Shown here: positions 55,691 through 64,000 of the stretch, one piece after another
Layout: each line of letters begins with the position of its first letter
Position numbering within the stretch: position 1 is the first letter of the stretch
NCBI RefSeq assembly: GCF_001636545.1
Contig: NZ_JFHK01000005.1
Coordinates: 101,013 to 165,012, forward strand
Source of the DNA: Kosmotoga arenicorallina S304
GTDB lineage: Bacteria; Thermotogota; Thermotogae; Petrotogales; Kosmotogaceae
Length of the DNA: 64,000 nucleotides
Reading direction: 5' to 3'
The notes under the pieces: model-generated
The model's input: the letters and a program-made list of their open reading frames with translations, nothing else
What the model was told of the DNA's origin: nothing
Database searches by the model: none
Made by a program: the position numbers and the translations under genes

Positions 55691-57540
55691 GCTTCATCTG
55701 AGGTTTTTGCTTTCTGTGACTGAATCTTGAAAAGTCTTTTATTTTCATACATGTTTTTTTCTGCTTCCCTAAGCACCTGATGGATATCTTCACCGGGAAG
55801 CGTTTTTGTTGCGGTACCCGCTGCTACAGATACCTGAACAGGGAAATGATTGATCTTTGCCAATTTTATCTCTATTCTCTTAACAATTTCTTTTGCTTTT
55901 TCCCGTTCTGTTTTAATGAGTAAAATTACAAATTCGTCCCCGCCCCAGCGAACTACGAGGTCCTCATGTCGACAGGATTTTTGAATGGCCTTTGCTATTT
56001 CCTTCAAATAATCATCACCTACAAAATGCCCATATGTATCATTTACTATTTTAAGCATATTCACATCTATAAACACTATGCTTATGGGCAAATTTCTTTC
56101 CGTATCGAGTCTATTGAGCTCTTCCTCAAGAAAGGCGCGGTTGTAAAGTCCTGTAAGGCTATCATGAAAAGCAAGGTAGCGCTCTCTTTTTTGAACCCTT
56201 ATCCTGCGTATCGCCTCTGCCGCGTGCAGTGACAATAATTCAGCCATTTTTACATCGTACTCTGTAAATGCCTTCACTTCATACGAGATAGTTTGAAAAA
56301 TCCCATATTCACCAATTGGAACACTTATTGCTGATCTTATTCTTGGGTTTACAGGTCGGGCTTCAGGAGCGCTTTTGATATCATCTATTACGATAGTTTT
56401 GCCTGTTAAAAGAGTTTTGCCCGCTATTCCTTCATCTTTGGGGGTTCGCAAGGGGCAGTTTATTTCCGGGGATTTTCTCTTTACCACTAATTCTTCGCCT
56501 TCTAAAATATCCAAGCTGTAAACATCAAAACTGAGTATGTTTCTTGCTGCGTTGACAATAAGGTCATAAACTTCTTCCTCCGTTTTACACTTCTCCATTT
56601 GCAAGGCAATATCATGAAGCCTTTCTGCTTTTTCTTTCAAAAGACGATTTTCATTGAGCTATTCGTTTAAATCCAATGTTTTTCGCTTTACATTTCTTTT
56701 TAGAAACCAGCTCCAAAAGAAGATCAGCAATGTAATTGAAGCAAGAATAGCCAATGTATAGTATAGGGTTTTTACAATCTTCCCACCGTAAACCGCTTCC
56801 CGATCCAGAGGCCCGAACCACTTTTCATAAAGTCTGGTGTATTCACCGTTTTTTATCAGTAAGAGCAGCCCTTTGTTGAGCTTATTGAGAAGGGCTACAT
56901 TGTCTTTTTGCGCGGCAAAGGCATAATCTCTCTCGTATACTGCCCAATCTGAATAAACGAGATTTTTTAATTCATGTGTTTTTATAAGGTACAGAGCTTG
57001 ATACTTCCCGAAGATACCATAGGATCCAACACCTTCTGAAAGAAGCTTCAGGCCCTCAAGAGGAGAATCAACAGCAATGATCTGGTCGGTAATATGTTTT
57101 TCGAGAAGGTAATCGTGCATTACTCCGTTTTTTTGAACAATGATTGGTTTATTGTGAAGATCAGTTTCCGATTCTGGCATTTTGGTACCTTTTCGAAGGA
57201 ATACCGTCATATAGAGGGTATTATGCGGAATAGAAAAAATGAATTGTTCCGTTCTCTGGGGTGTTACAGCCATTCCGAGAAGCGCATCAAGTTTTCCATC
57301 ATCAAAATCCGAACGAATCCTGTCCCATTTATCCAATCATATTTCAATCTCAAGACCTGTTACTTTTGCAATCGCTCTAACAAGCTCTACATTGAATCCC
57401 ATGATATTTCCGGATCCATCTATATACTCATAAGGAGGATAATTACTGTCGCCACCAAAGAGAAGATTTCCTGCAAAGATATTCAAAGCGTATAATAAAA
57501 AAAGAAAAGTCATAAGAAAAAACTTTTTCGTTGAACCCAC
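55687..57540 (-). pseudogene. Receptor diguanylate cyclase (SBP_bac_3-TM-GAF-GGDEF) broken by two in-frame stops
   Basis: One continuous reading frame of about 617 codons runs from GTG 57540 to 55687. It is interrupted by TGA at 57337-57339 and TAG at 56659-56661, with no frameshift. The parts in order are a signal peptide, a periplasmic solute-binding domain (YPPYEYIDGSGNIMGFNVEL, continuing after the TGA with LDKWDRIRSDFDDGKLDALL), a membrane helix (YYTLAILASITLLIFFWSWF), a GAF domain (FDVYSLDILEGEELVVK), and a GGDEF domain with RWGGDEFVIL and an upstream RxxD inhibitory site. Both stops are explained by single C-to-T changes (CGA, CAG). Separate open segments are 57540-57337, 57336-56659 and 56640-55687. 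The last could still make a soluble cyclase. Confidence 0.85.
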
Positions 57541-57607
57541 CTCTTCCTCCTGTCATAACGATTATATCACTAAAATTTAAGATAAATGAAATGGAGGTAG
57601 GATTTTT

Positions 57608-58735
57608 ATGATTTACAGAGAAATGCGCAAAGCTAAAGAAAAGGTTTCCATACTGGGTTTTGGATGTATGCGGTTCCCTACTGTTGATGGAAAAATCGAC
57701 AGGGAAAAGGCTTCAGAAATGCTTTCATATGCCATTGAGCATGGTGTTAATTATCTCGACACAGCTTATCCTTACCATAGCGGGGAAAGCGAACCCTTTG
57801 TTGGGGAATTCCTGAAAAAGACAGGATACCGAAAGAAGATATTTCTGGCAACAAAGCTCCCAACCTGGCTTGTAAACACAAAGGAAGATATGGATAAATA
57901 CCTGAATGAACAGCTTCAAAGGCTGCAAACAGATTATATAGATTTTTATCTATTACACGCTTTAGACAAAAAGAAATGGGAAAACATGAAAAGGTTAGGA
58001 TTTGATAGTTTTCTAAATAGGGTACTTTCTGAGGGAAGAGTAAGGCATGTGGGATTTTCCTTTCATGACAATTTAGAGGTCTTCAAAGAGATAATTGACA
58101 GCTATGATTGGGATTTCTGCCAGATTCAATACAATTATCTTGATATAGAATATCAAGCGGGTCAAGAAGGCTTGAATTACGCTGCAAAGAAGGGCATCGA
58201 TGTGGTGGTCATGGAACCCCTGAGAGGTGGAAAACTCGCGAATAATGTACCCAAAGAAGCATTGAAGTTGTTAAGTCCTTCGGGAAGGACACCAGCATAT
58301 TGGGCACTCAGATGGGTATGGAACCATCCCGAAGTTTCTTTGCTCCTCAGCGGAATGTCAACTCTGGAACAAGTTATAGAGAACATCAAAGCAGCAGATG
58401 ATGGGAAAGAAAATTCCTTAAAAAAGGCAGAGATAGAAATAATTGACAGAGTCAGAAAGATCTTTCTGGACAGGATCAAGATTAATTGTACCGCCTGTGA
58501 ATACTGCCTCCCGTGCCCTAATGGCGTAAATATTCCCTATGCCTTTCAGCAATACAACAACGCTTTTATGTTTGATGATCTAAAAGGGGCTAAGTGGGCT
58601 TATATGAACTTTTCAAAGCCCGAGCAGAGGGCTTCAAATTGTATCGAGTGCGGTAGCTGTGAGCCAAAATGCCCACAGAATCTCCCTATTATCTCATTGC
58701 TAAAAAAAGTAGCCGAAACTCTTGAAACTGATTGA
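57608..58735 (+). CDS. Aldo/keto reductase with C-terminal 4Fe-4S domain
   Basis: The 375-residue protein has an AKR barrel: LGFGCMRFPTVDGKID, the catalytic Tyr in LDTAYPYHSGESE, Lys in ATKLPTWLV, and YIDFYLLHALDKKKWE. A ferredoxin-like tail follows with CTACEYCLPCPNGVNIP and CIECGSCEPKCPQNLPI (two Cys sets). This branch of 'ferredoxin-containing AKRs' is common in anaerobes; substrates are unknown. GGAGGTAGG precedes the ATG. It is convergent with the PPi-PFK gene, 4 bp apart. Confidence 0.93.
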   Translation: MIYREMRKAKEKVSILGFGCMRFPTVDGKIDREKASEMLSYAIEHGVNYLDTAYPYHSGESEPFVGEFLKKTGYRKKIFLATKLPTWLVNTKEDMDKYLNEQLQRLQTDYIDFYLLHALDKKKWENMKRLGFDSFLNRVLSEGRVRHVGFSFHDNLEVFKEIIDSYDWDFCQIQYNYLDIEYQAGQEGLNYAAKKGIDVVVMEPLRGGKLANNVPKEALKLLSPSGRTPAYWALRWVWNHPEVSLLLSGMSTLEQVIENIKAADDGKENSLKKAEIEIIDRVRKIFLDRIKINCTACEYCLPCPNGVNIPYAFQQYNNAFMFDDLKGAKWAYMNFSKPEQRASNCIECGSCEPKCPQNLPIISLLKKVAETLETD

Positions 58736-58739
58736 AAGC

Positions 58740-59978
58740 TTAGCCTTTCAATTTCTTTTCAATGGGGACTTTTTTCAATCCCGCGTAAAGCGGGATTCCC
58801 CTCATGTAATTAACAGGGGCTTCGCCTTCAATTAAAGGTTTAGCATACTCCACAAACTCAGTTGTTACTCCGAAACCATCTTTTGAGATAAATTCCTTCA
58901 GGAGATATTTTACTGCGGAAGCCACACCTGACAGCTCAACAGGCTCATAATGTCTTAAATAGGGATAGTCATTATCTCTCACTATTGAGACCATGATATC
59001 GGTCAATCCATCTCTAGTAGCAAACTTAACAGCTGCAGCCCCAACTTCTATGGCTTCCTGCCAGTCTGTAAGGCTCGCGACATGTCTTGAAGATCTTTGG
59101 AGATAATCCGGCAAAGCGGTGTGAACTTTTCTGCCGAGGTGCTGGCGAATCAGCTTTTGAAGATATATACCTATCTTTCCAAGCTGAACGTTCCCAAAAG
59201 CATCCAGATAATCCTCGGTAGAGATGTAATTCCCTTTGGAGTCCTTCAAAGCTTCAGCGGCCACTATGCTGCAATAACCGTCTCTTGCTATTACCTCTTC
59301 AACTTTTGATAAGAACTTCTTCTCATCAAAAGGAACCTCAGGGAGAAGAAAGATTTGAGGGCCATGTTCTCCGTTCATGTTTGCAAGAGCACCAGATGCG
59401 GCAAGCCAACCCGCATAACGGCCCATTGATTCGAGAATGAAAACCTGAGTTGAGTCAGTATGCATCGATTCCAGGTCTCTGGTTGCTTCGAGAATTGAAA
59501 TAGCTGTGAATTTTGCCGCTGAACCGTATCCCGGGCAATGGTCCGTGTGCATCAGGTCATTATCCACGGTTTTGGGAATGCCAATGGCCTTAAGATCATA
59601 TCCAAGCTCTTTTGCCTTTATTGCTATCTGGTGAACCGTTTCCATAGAATCGTTGCCACCGTTGTAAAGAAAATACCCAATATTATGTGCATCAAAAATC
59701 TCAAAAAGCCTTTTGAACTCTTCTTCAGTCTTTAGCTTTTTCCGGCACGAACCAAATATGGCTCCCGGAGTGTAAGGTATTCTCGCGATCTCATCTCTTG
59801 GCTCTTTGCCAAGATCAAAAAATTCTTCCCTCAAAATACCGCTAATACCGTTCTTCCCGGCATAAACCTTTTCGATTTCGGGATTGTTCAGAGCTGCAAC
59901 TATCGCTCCATAAGCGGAAGCGTTTATAACAGAAGTAACACCGCCAGATTGGCCATATATTAGATTCTTTTTGCTCAT
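58740..59978 (-). CDS. pfp: Pyrophosphate-dependent 6-phosphofructokinase
   Basis: The 412-residue PFK uses PPi reversibly in place of ATP. The diagnostic segment is LYNGGNDSMETV: the residue after GGN is Asp, not Gly, which blocks ATP. Other blocks are GQSGGVTSVINASAYG, GIPKTVDNDLMHTDHCPGYG and ESMGRYAGWLAASGALA. It complements pfkA at 28886, so the cell has both enzymes. GAGGGGG lies 7 bases before the ATG. Confidence 0.93.
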   Translation of the reverse strand: MSKKNLIYGQSGGVTSVINASAYGAIVAALNNPEIEKVYAGKNGISGILREEFFDLGKEPRDEIARIPYTPGAIFGSCRKKLKTEEEFKRLFEIFDAHNIGYFLYNGGNDSMETVHQIAIKAKELGYDLKAIGIPKTVDNDLMHTDHCPGYGSAAKFTAISILEATRDLESMHTDSTQVFILESMGRYAGWLAASGALANMNGEHGPQIFLLPEVPFDEKKFLSKVEEVIARDGYCSIVAAEALKDSKGNYISTEDYLDAFGNVQLGKIGIYLQKLIRQHLGRKVHTALPDYLQRSSRHVASLTDWQEAIEVGAAAVKFATRDGLTDIMVSIVRDNDYPYLRHYEPVELSGVASAVKYLLKEFISKDGFGVTTEFVEYAKPLIEGEAPVNYMRGIPLYAGLKKVPIEKKLKG

Positions 59979-60049
59979 AAAGAAGCCCCCTCATTCTTTG
60001 TTGTTGATGATTATAGCACAAAGTGAGGCTGTCAATTGGTGGAGTGAGG

Positions 60050-60485
60050 GTAAGAAAAGAATTACAAGATCCGAGAGCTGAGAAAATAAGCACCGAGTTT
60101 CGAGTAAAGAGTTGCGAGAAAAACAATAAAAATAGCCATGCTGGGCTACGCCCAGGCTACGCGTGACTTTGTCACGGCCTTGCATTCCTCCGGAATGGCT
60201 ATGCGCCTGCGGCGGAGAAGAACCAAGTTACGAGTTACGAGAGTAATCGGGAATCCGAGATGACGAGAAGAAACTCCGCTCGGTTCGTTGTCGGTTGTAC
60301 GTGGCTTCGCAAGCCAAGAAGCGAGAGACTGAGAATCGAGTCATGAGTTGCGAGAAAAACAATAAAATAGCCATGCTGGGCTTCGCCCAGGCTATGCTTG
60401 ACTACGTCACGGCCTTGCATTCCTCCGGAATGGCTGTGCGCCTGCGGCGGAGAAGAACCAAGTTACGAGTCACGAGAGTATTGAA
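60050..60485. repeat. Inverted-orientation copies of the hairpin/ACTCG repeat
   Basis: Two diverged units, about 60113-60242 and 60345-60480, are reverse complements of the 133-bp unit at 225-617. They carry GCTGGGC-TTC/TAC-GCCCAGGC, GTGAC..GTCAC, CATTCC-TCC-GGAATGG and CGCCTGCGGCG hairpins, flanked by 'ttacgagttacgag' tracts (the complement of ACTCGTAACTCG). The 100 bp between them also have degenerate tracts and the TTGTCGGTTGT motif. Hairpin arms are better matched here than in the left-hand copies. No gene is present from 59979 to 60500. Confidence 0.9.
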
Positions 60486-60500
60486 ATACTGGTTTCTACT

Positions 60501-61796
60501 TTACTTCACCTCCATACTTTTTTGCTCTTCTGATGCCCTTTCGACAATTCGCAGAGCTTCGTCAAGCATGGGGTCGGATTCACCAATTAGCCAAGATATT
60601 TTTTCTTCAAGGCTCAGGTTTATGGGGAATATCCGGCTCTATATGTCTTCTCTCTTCAAGAAGCAAGATCCTCGTTTTTGACAGATTTGCGATGCATTTT
60701 GTGTTTGGAATAAATATTCCTGTCGATTAGCCCCAAAATTCGCTGCTTCGCTTGCCCTTTCTCCGAGAATCGTTCCAATGCCTTCTCTTACCAAAAAACC
60801 AAGAAATATGAGAGTAGCGGAAAAAATATCTTCATCCGTTAGAATCCACAGCTTTCCAGAAAACTGTTTCTTCGTAGGATACACATTCACACCATAATCT
60901 AAAATAGCGTATTTAACTACTTCCCTTGTATAAGATTTCGCCCCGATTCCTTTGGCCAATTTCGTTGGTTTATCTACAAAATATTGCAGGAGACTCACTA
61001 CGTTTCCTGTACTACCTCCCGAATTGCTTCTAACATCAATAATTAGATTGGTGATGTCGCTATCTATCGCTTCCTACATTTTCTTTACTGTTTCATTCTT
61101 ATATGATCCATTAAAACTCGGAACTTTCAAAACTCCAATAGAGCCATACAACTCAAATGATGGGTTCCTTTCTCTTACTGATTGAGTAATCCATCTATAA
61201 TCCTTTGAACTTGTAGCTTCCAAATTCAGTACTTTTTCTTCATTTTTGTAAAGATATGTAATCTCAAATTCCTCGATTCCCCACCATTCAGGTAATGCCT
61301 GGATGAAGTAATTCACCAGAAAATTAAGTCTACTCTCTGGAGTTTCACCGGTTCCATACATTTCCAGTTCCTGGATAATATTCTCAATCGGAATACCGTT
61401 GATCTTTGTTACAATGGCTCCAACTGGCAGTTCGCAGACTGAATTGATTACAACTGCTTTATCTTTCACAATGTGCAACCTAAATGGAAATACTCTGATT
61501 ACTGCATCTGATGGAGGACGTAAAAAGGAATGCTGGTCGTGAAGAATGGCTATTAACGGAGCAGCTATCATGTAGAATTCCGACCAGGTCATATCGTGGT
61601 CTAATTGAGCTCTTTTCTTTTCGACAAGATTCCAGAATACATCTTCATCTACCTTGAGCTATGGATTGTAAAACTCCTCAACTATTTTGGAGACGAGAAA
61701 ATCTAAATCCTCTCTCAACTGCTCGGGAGTAAAAAGCTTTTCGGCTATTGTGAAAGTGGAGATGAGTAAAAGGATCACTATGAGTATGAACTTCAT
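60501..61796 (-). pseudogene. S41-type (tail-specific) peptidase, decayed
   Basis: A frame of about 430 codons starts at ATG 61796 with a signal peptide (KFILIVILLLISTFTIA). Defects: amber TAG at 61659-61661, amber TAG at 61074-61076, a lost base near 60711-60715 and an extra base near 60611. Restoring them gives a coherent S41 product: helical cap, PDZ-like middle (VGAIVTKINGIPIENI), the LIIDVRSNSGGSTGN fold strand, the likely nucleophile segment LTDEDIFSATLIF, and a C terminus ending ...RIVERASEEQ to the TAA at 60501. Open pieces are 61592-61074 and 60998-60639. It lies directly against the repeat cluster. The gene was probably secreted when active. Confidence 0.85.
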
Positions 61797-61865
61797 TTTA
61801 TTCACCCCAATCCCCCCATGGTTATTATTCAGATAGTAGAATAGTTGATTAGGTGTTTTGGATCG

Positions 61866-62429
61866 TTAATTATTGACTATATCTGCCATTGATTTTAACC
61901 AGTCGATTTTCCAACCAAACAAGGTTTTCTTGAGATAGTATCGCCTGGGTTCTTGCAACTCCCGGATGATTTGAATTCCATCTTTGCAACTGCTCTTAAC
62001 AAGCATTATTAGATGGTCTTCTTCAGAATTGTATTCGAGTATTCTGGTCGCTATACCACAAGTTTTGCCTCCCCTTGCCCAATAATCGACTACCTGTGCA
62101 TAACCAATTTTATCGAGTTCTCCTTTGTAGTACGTCAGAAAAACGGCCTTATATTCACCGGGCTTGTAGAGTAATTTTCTGACTTTCTTATACAATATTT
62201 CGCTCTCTTTTTTATGGTCTGACTTATAACTATCGAATGTGTATTTAGTTGACTCACGCTTAAACAAATAATCACTCTCCATTACATCACTAAGGAACGA
62301 ATGGTATTCAAAAAGCACTCTGTACGCTTGCTCAGGTTTTTGTGCGGAATTTGAATACCAAATGAAAACACAGACAGCTATCACCGCTGTTACAACGATC
62401 AACAGTAACATTACCTTCTTTTCGCTCAT
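61866..62429 (-). CDS. Membrane-anchored protein of unknown function (about 187 aa)
   Basis: One N-terminal membrane helix (SEKKVMLLLIVVTAVIAVCV, continuing to about res 25) is followed by a soluble extracytoplasmic domain. The domain is rich in Tyr and Lys, with AVFLTYYKGELDKIGYAQVV and YYLKKTLFGWKIDWLKS, a strand-rich pattern seen in NTF2/DUF-type lipocalin-like domains. I give no function. I chose ATG 62429; the start overlaps the stop of the upstream lipoprotein gene. The stop (TAA) leaves 69 bp to the peptidase pseudogene. Confidence 0.65.
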   Translation of the reverse strand: MSEKKVMLLLIVVTAVIAVCVFIWYSNSAQKPEQAYRVLFEYHSFLSDVMESDYLFKRESTKYTFDSYKSDHKKESEILYKKVRKLLYKPGEYKAVFLTYYKGELDKIGYAQVVDYWARGGKTCGIATRILEYNSEEDHLIMLVKSSCKDGIQIIRELQEPRRYYLKKTLFGWKIDWLKSMADIVNN

Positions 62430-62431
62430 AT

Positions 62432-63355
62432 CTATTGCCACCACTCATTCCAGATATTTAATGTGCCGGTAAATACATAGTCTTCCCATACTGACCTGGC
62501 AATCGATATCAACGTTGCGTTGTCATAGTAATTTGGAGATTTTTTCTCACCCACAAAGCTTTTATTGCCTTCTTTGCTAACCGGTTCATATCGTGTTGGT
62601 AGACCATAGCTATCAAATTCTATAGGTATAAATGCGGTAGCTACATCTTTTCTATAATACTGCCTTGCATGAGCATAAACGCAGTCTGTGCTTACATAAG
62701 GAGAGTCATTTCTGGCTGTAACAATCTTTTCTATATCGACTTTTCCCTCTTGTATTGCGAGAGTGGCGTTTTTTTCCGGAGACAAATCGACATATTGGGA
62801 TAATATTGAATCTATCAAACTGGCTACTGGAGAAGGAATAAAAATATCTAGAAATTCGCCTACAACATATCCAACTGTAATGTTTGCCAAATGCCCAAGT
62901 GTATCAGACCATGATTCAACGGGAGTATAACTTATATGAGGCTCCTCATATGTTGAAATCTCAAACCAAGTACCTTCATTTCCTGGATCTAGTTCATCTC
63001 CGAATACCTCGGAAAATTTAGAACCGGAATCATAAATGGTAACCATTTCTTTCTTTTCATGATCCAGCACTTCTATTCTGCTTATATTGCCTTCTATGTC
63101 ATAAAAAAGGATTTTTTCTATGTTTTCTTCGCAGTCATAATATTCAGATTTTATTATTAATCCATCATAAGTGTAATAATCTCTAGAAACGAGTACTTTT
63201 TTTATAGAGCTAGATGCTTCCTCGCTCGTTGTATTATCTTTACTCTGGTTTACAGCTTCCTCGTTATAAATTTCAGAAAGATCTGCAAAGCAAGCTGTCA
63301 GCAAAAACGCGAGCATAATGATAATAAGCGTTATCAAGAAACTTATTTTTTTCAT
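62432..63355 (-). CDS. Lipoprotein of unknown function (307 aa)
   Basis: A lipoprotein signal peptide (ITLIIIMLAFLLTAC, lipobox Cys at about res 22) precedes a low-complexity acidic/Ser stretch. The soluble domain has repeated-strand signs early on (YYTYDGLIIKSEYYDCEENI then ILFYDIEGNISRIEV, like RHS/YD-type strands). A hydrophobic helix near res 160 and CVYAHARQYYRKDVATAFIP follow. I do not recognise the family. GGGGAGGTAAA precedes the ATG. Its codon use looks AT-richer than the central block, which suits an accessory region. Confidence 0.65.
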   Translation of the reverse strand: MKKISFLITLIIIMLAFLLTACFADLSEIYNEEAVNQSKDNTTSEEASSSIKKVLVSRDYYTYDGLIIKSEYYDCEENIEKILFYDIEGNISRIEVLDHEKKEMVTIYDSGSKFSEVFGDELDPGNEGTWFEISTYEEPHISYTPVESWSDTLGHLANITVGYVVGEFLDIFIPSPVASLIDSILSQYVDLSPEKNATLAIQEGKVDIEKIVTARNDSPYVSTDCVYAHARQYYRKDVATAFIPIEFDSYGLPTRYEPVSKEGNKSFVGEKKSPNYYDNATLISIARSVWEDYVFTGTLNIWNEWWQ

Positions 63356-63706
63356 TTTACCTCCCCCTTACAAGAATTTTGGTAGAACAGTTCATATGAT
63401 ACTCCCTGAGAATTTGATAAAGAATCTGTTTTTGGCAATATAAAAACCCAGCGTTTGGAAAAATAAGAACATTCTGATTGAATTATCACAGCGAGATCTC
63501 CTTTTTTTTACCTCGAAAAAGTATTTAGCATCCCGGAACAACCTTTTTATTAGGAAAATCTTTCAAGCTTTCCTCCATGGTCTTTACAATCTTCTTGAAG
63601 AATGTCTTCTCGCGTTCTCGTTTATGGAATTTCATAAAATTACTCTATTGTTACTCTACTATAACAGTCTATCATATAGTAAGTTATTTTTAGGGTGTCT
63701 CGAAAA
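63356..63706. other. AT-rich spacer next to an insertion sequence end
   Basis: This 350-bp stretch has no recognised gene. A 36-codon open frame on the minus strand (63635-63525, starting MKFHKREREK) lacks a clear ribosome site and may be a gene remnant. Beyond about 63692 the sequence GGGTGTCTCGAAAATCAG has the form of a transposon terminal inverted repeat, so the boundary of the insertion probably lies there. Confidence 0.5.
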
Positions 63707-64000
63707 TCAGTAACAACCAATAATATCAGCCACCTTTCTGTGAGGACGGCTGTTCAAGACATTGAAAATAACACAGAGGTTGTATGCCAATATGGCCAAA
63801 CCCAATACCGCATCATAATTCCTGTTTCTCACATACCAGATGTATTCCAGAGTGAAATACTCTTCTAGAATGTTAATCGTTCTTTCTATCTCCCAACGGT
63901 TTTTATACTTCTCCGCATAGCTTTGCCTCAATTGAATGCCCAGCCAACGAGCCTGACACTGTTTTTCCAGTGATACATCTTTCCTTTTGTTTGTGTCTAT
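63692..64000 (-). mobile_element. Insertion sequence end, truncated by the window edge
   Basis: It contains the 3' part of a transposase gene and a likely terminal inverted repeat (GGGTGTCTCGAAAATC at 63692-63707), the style of IS4/IS5/IS1182-like elements. The other end lies beyond the window. No target-site duplication can be checked from here. Confidence 0.65.
63707..64000 (-). CDS. Transposase, C-terminal part (DDE family), runs off the window
   Basis: The frame stays open from 64000 to the stop at 63707, about 97 codons, so the start lies outside. The C-terminal region holds YKNRWEIERTINILEEYF, with the Glu of a DDE triad in an R-x-x-I-E-R setting, followed by VLGLAILAYNLCVIFNVL, the usual helical end of IS4/IS5-group transposases. 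An internal TTG at 63931 is not a true start. Whether it is intact cannot be judged. Confidence 0.8.
   Translation of the reverse strand: MDTNKRKDVSLEKQCQARWLGIQLRQSYAEKYKNRWEIERTINILEEYFTLEYIWYVRNRNYDAVLGLAILAYNLCVIFNVLNSRPHRKVADIIGCY

Noticed and set aside
63525..63635. A 36-codon gene with start MKFHKREREK
   Set aside because: It has no ribosome site, no neighbour in an operon and no recognised motif; it could be a remnant, but I cannot support it as a gene.

Overview
The window looks like chromosomal DNA from a Thermotogota bacterium, most likely of the Kosmotogaceae (Kosmotoga/Mesotoga type). I infer this from gene content, not from a database match: low-to-middling GC, Gram-negative-like lipoproteins and small barrel-like proteins, both an ATP-type and a PPi-type phosphofructokinase, a TtuA-type tRNA thiolase typical of thermophiles, sigma-54, and strong AGGAGG-type ribosome sites with many GTG and TTG starts. 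The interior is gene dense, with many 1-35 bp overlaps between genes.

Layout. 1-620: a repeat zone ending in three 133-bp tandem units made of small hairpins and 'ACTCG' tracts. 642-3461: wecB and a 7-TM histidine kinase split by a frameshift. 3470-9157 (minus): a methylmalonyl-CoA operon with a two-piece mutase, its MeaB chaperone, the epimerase and three subunits of a biotin-dependent Na+-pump decarboxylase. 9394-10734: a secreted protein. 10903-20708 (minus): a long housekeeping run of cysS, gltX, NUDIX, cdd, a CNNM/CBS protein, rlmH, hutI, ftcD, rodA and ttuA. 20802-23926 (plus): a Rossmann protein, panB, mscS and birA. 23937-28735 (minus): an S4 protein and the complete glycine-cleavage set gcvPB-PA-H-T. 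28886-33389 (plus): pfkA, pyk and CIRCE-controlled groES-groEL. 33751/33780-39796: a divergent pair and then a tightly packed seven-gene operon (ABC-2-like permease, MoxR AAA+ ATPase, metallopeptidase/VWA protein, two orphan proteins, a DUF457 membrane protein and a small membrane protein). This is the best candidate for an undescribed system. 39793-51748 (mainly minus): infB and ylxQ (the latter apparently starting at AUC), an MBL hydrolase, an esterase lipoprotein, a phosphoesterase, thiamine pyrophosphokinase, rpoN, nnrDE, secreted proteins, pcm and membrane proteins. 52021-53158: two paralogous barrel-like proteins. 53236-53958: xpt behind a guanine riboswitch. 54134-59978: a DEAD-box helicase, a receptor diguanylate cyclase broken by two stop codons, an aldo/keto reductase and a PPi-dependent PFK. 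59990-64000: decayed DNA, with inverted copies of the left-end repeat, an S41 peptidase pseudogene, two exported orphan proteins and the end of an insertion sequence.

How the genes fit together. The methylmalonyl-CoA module with birA supports biotin-dependent interconversion of succinyl-CoA and propionyl-CoA, possibly coupled to Na+ transport, although the membrane beta subunit is not here. HutI/FtcD and GcvPATH feed one-carbon units from histidine and glycine to folate. PfkA, PFP and Pyk give a flexible glycolysis. The two repeat clusters lie about 59 kb apart in opposite orientation, and the broken genes are concentrated at the right edge.
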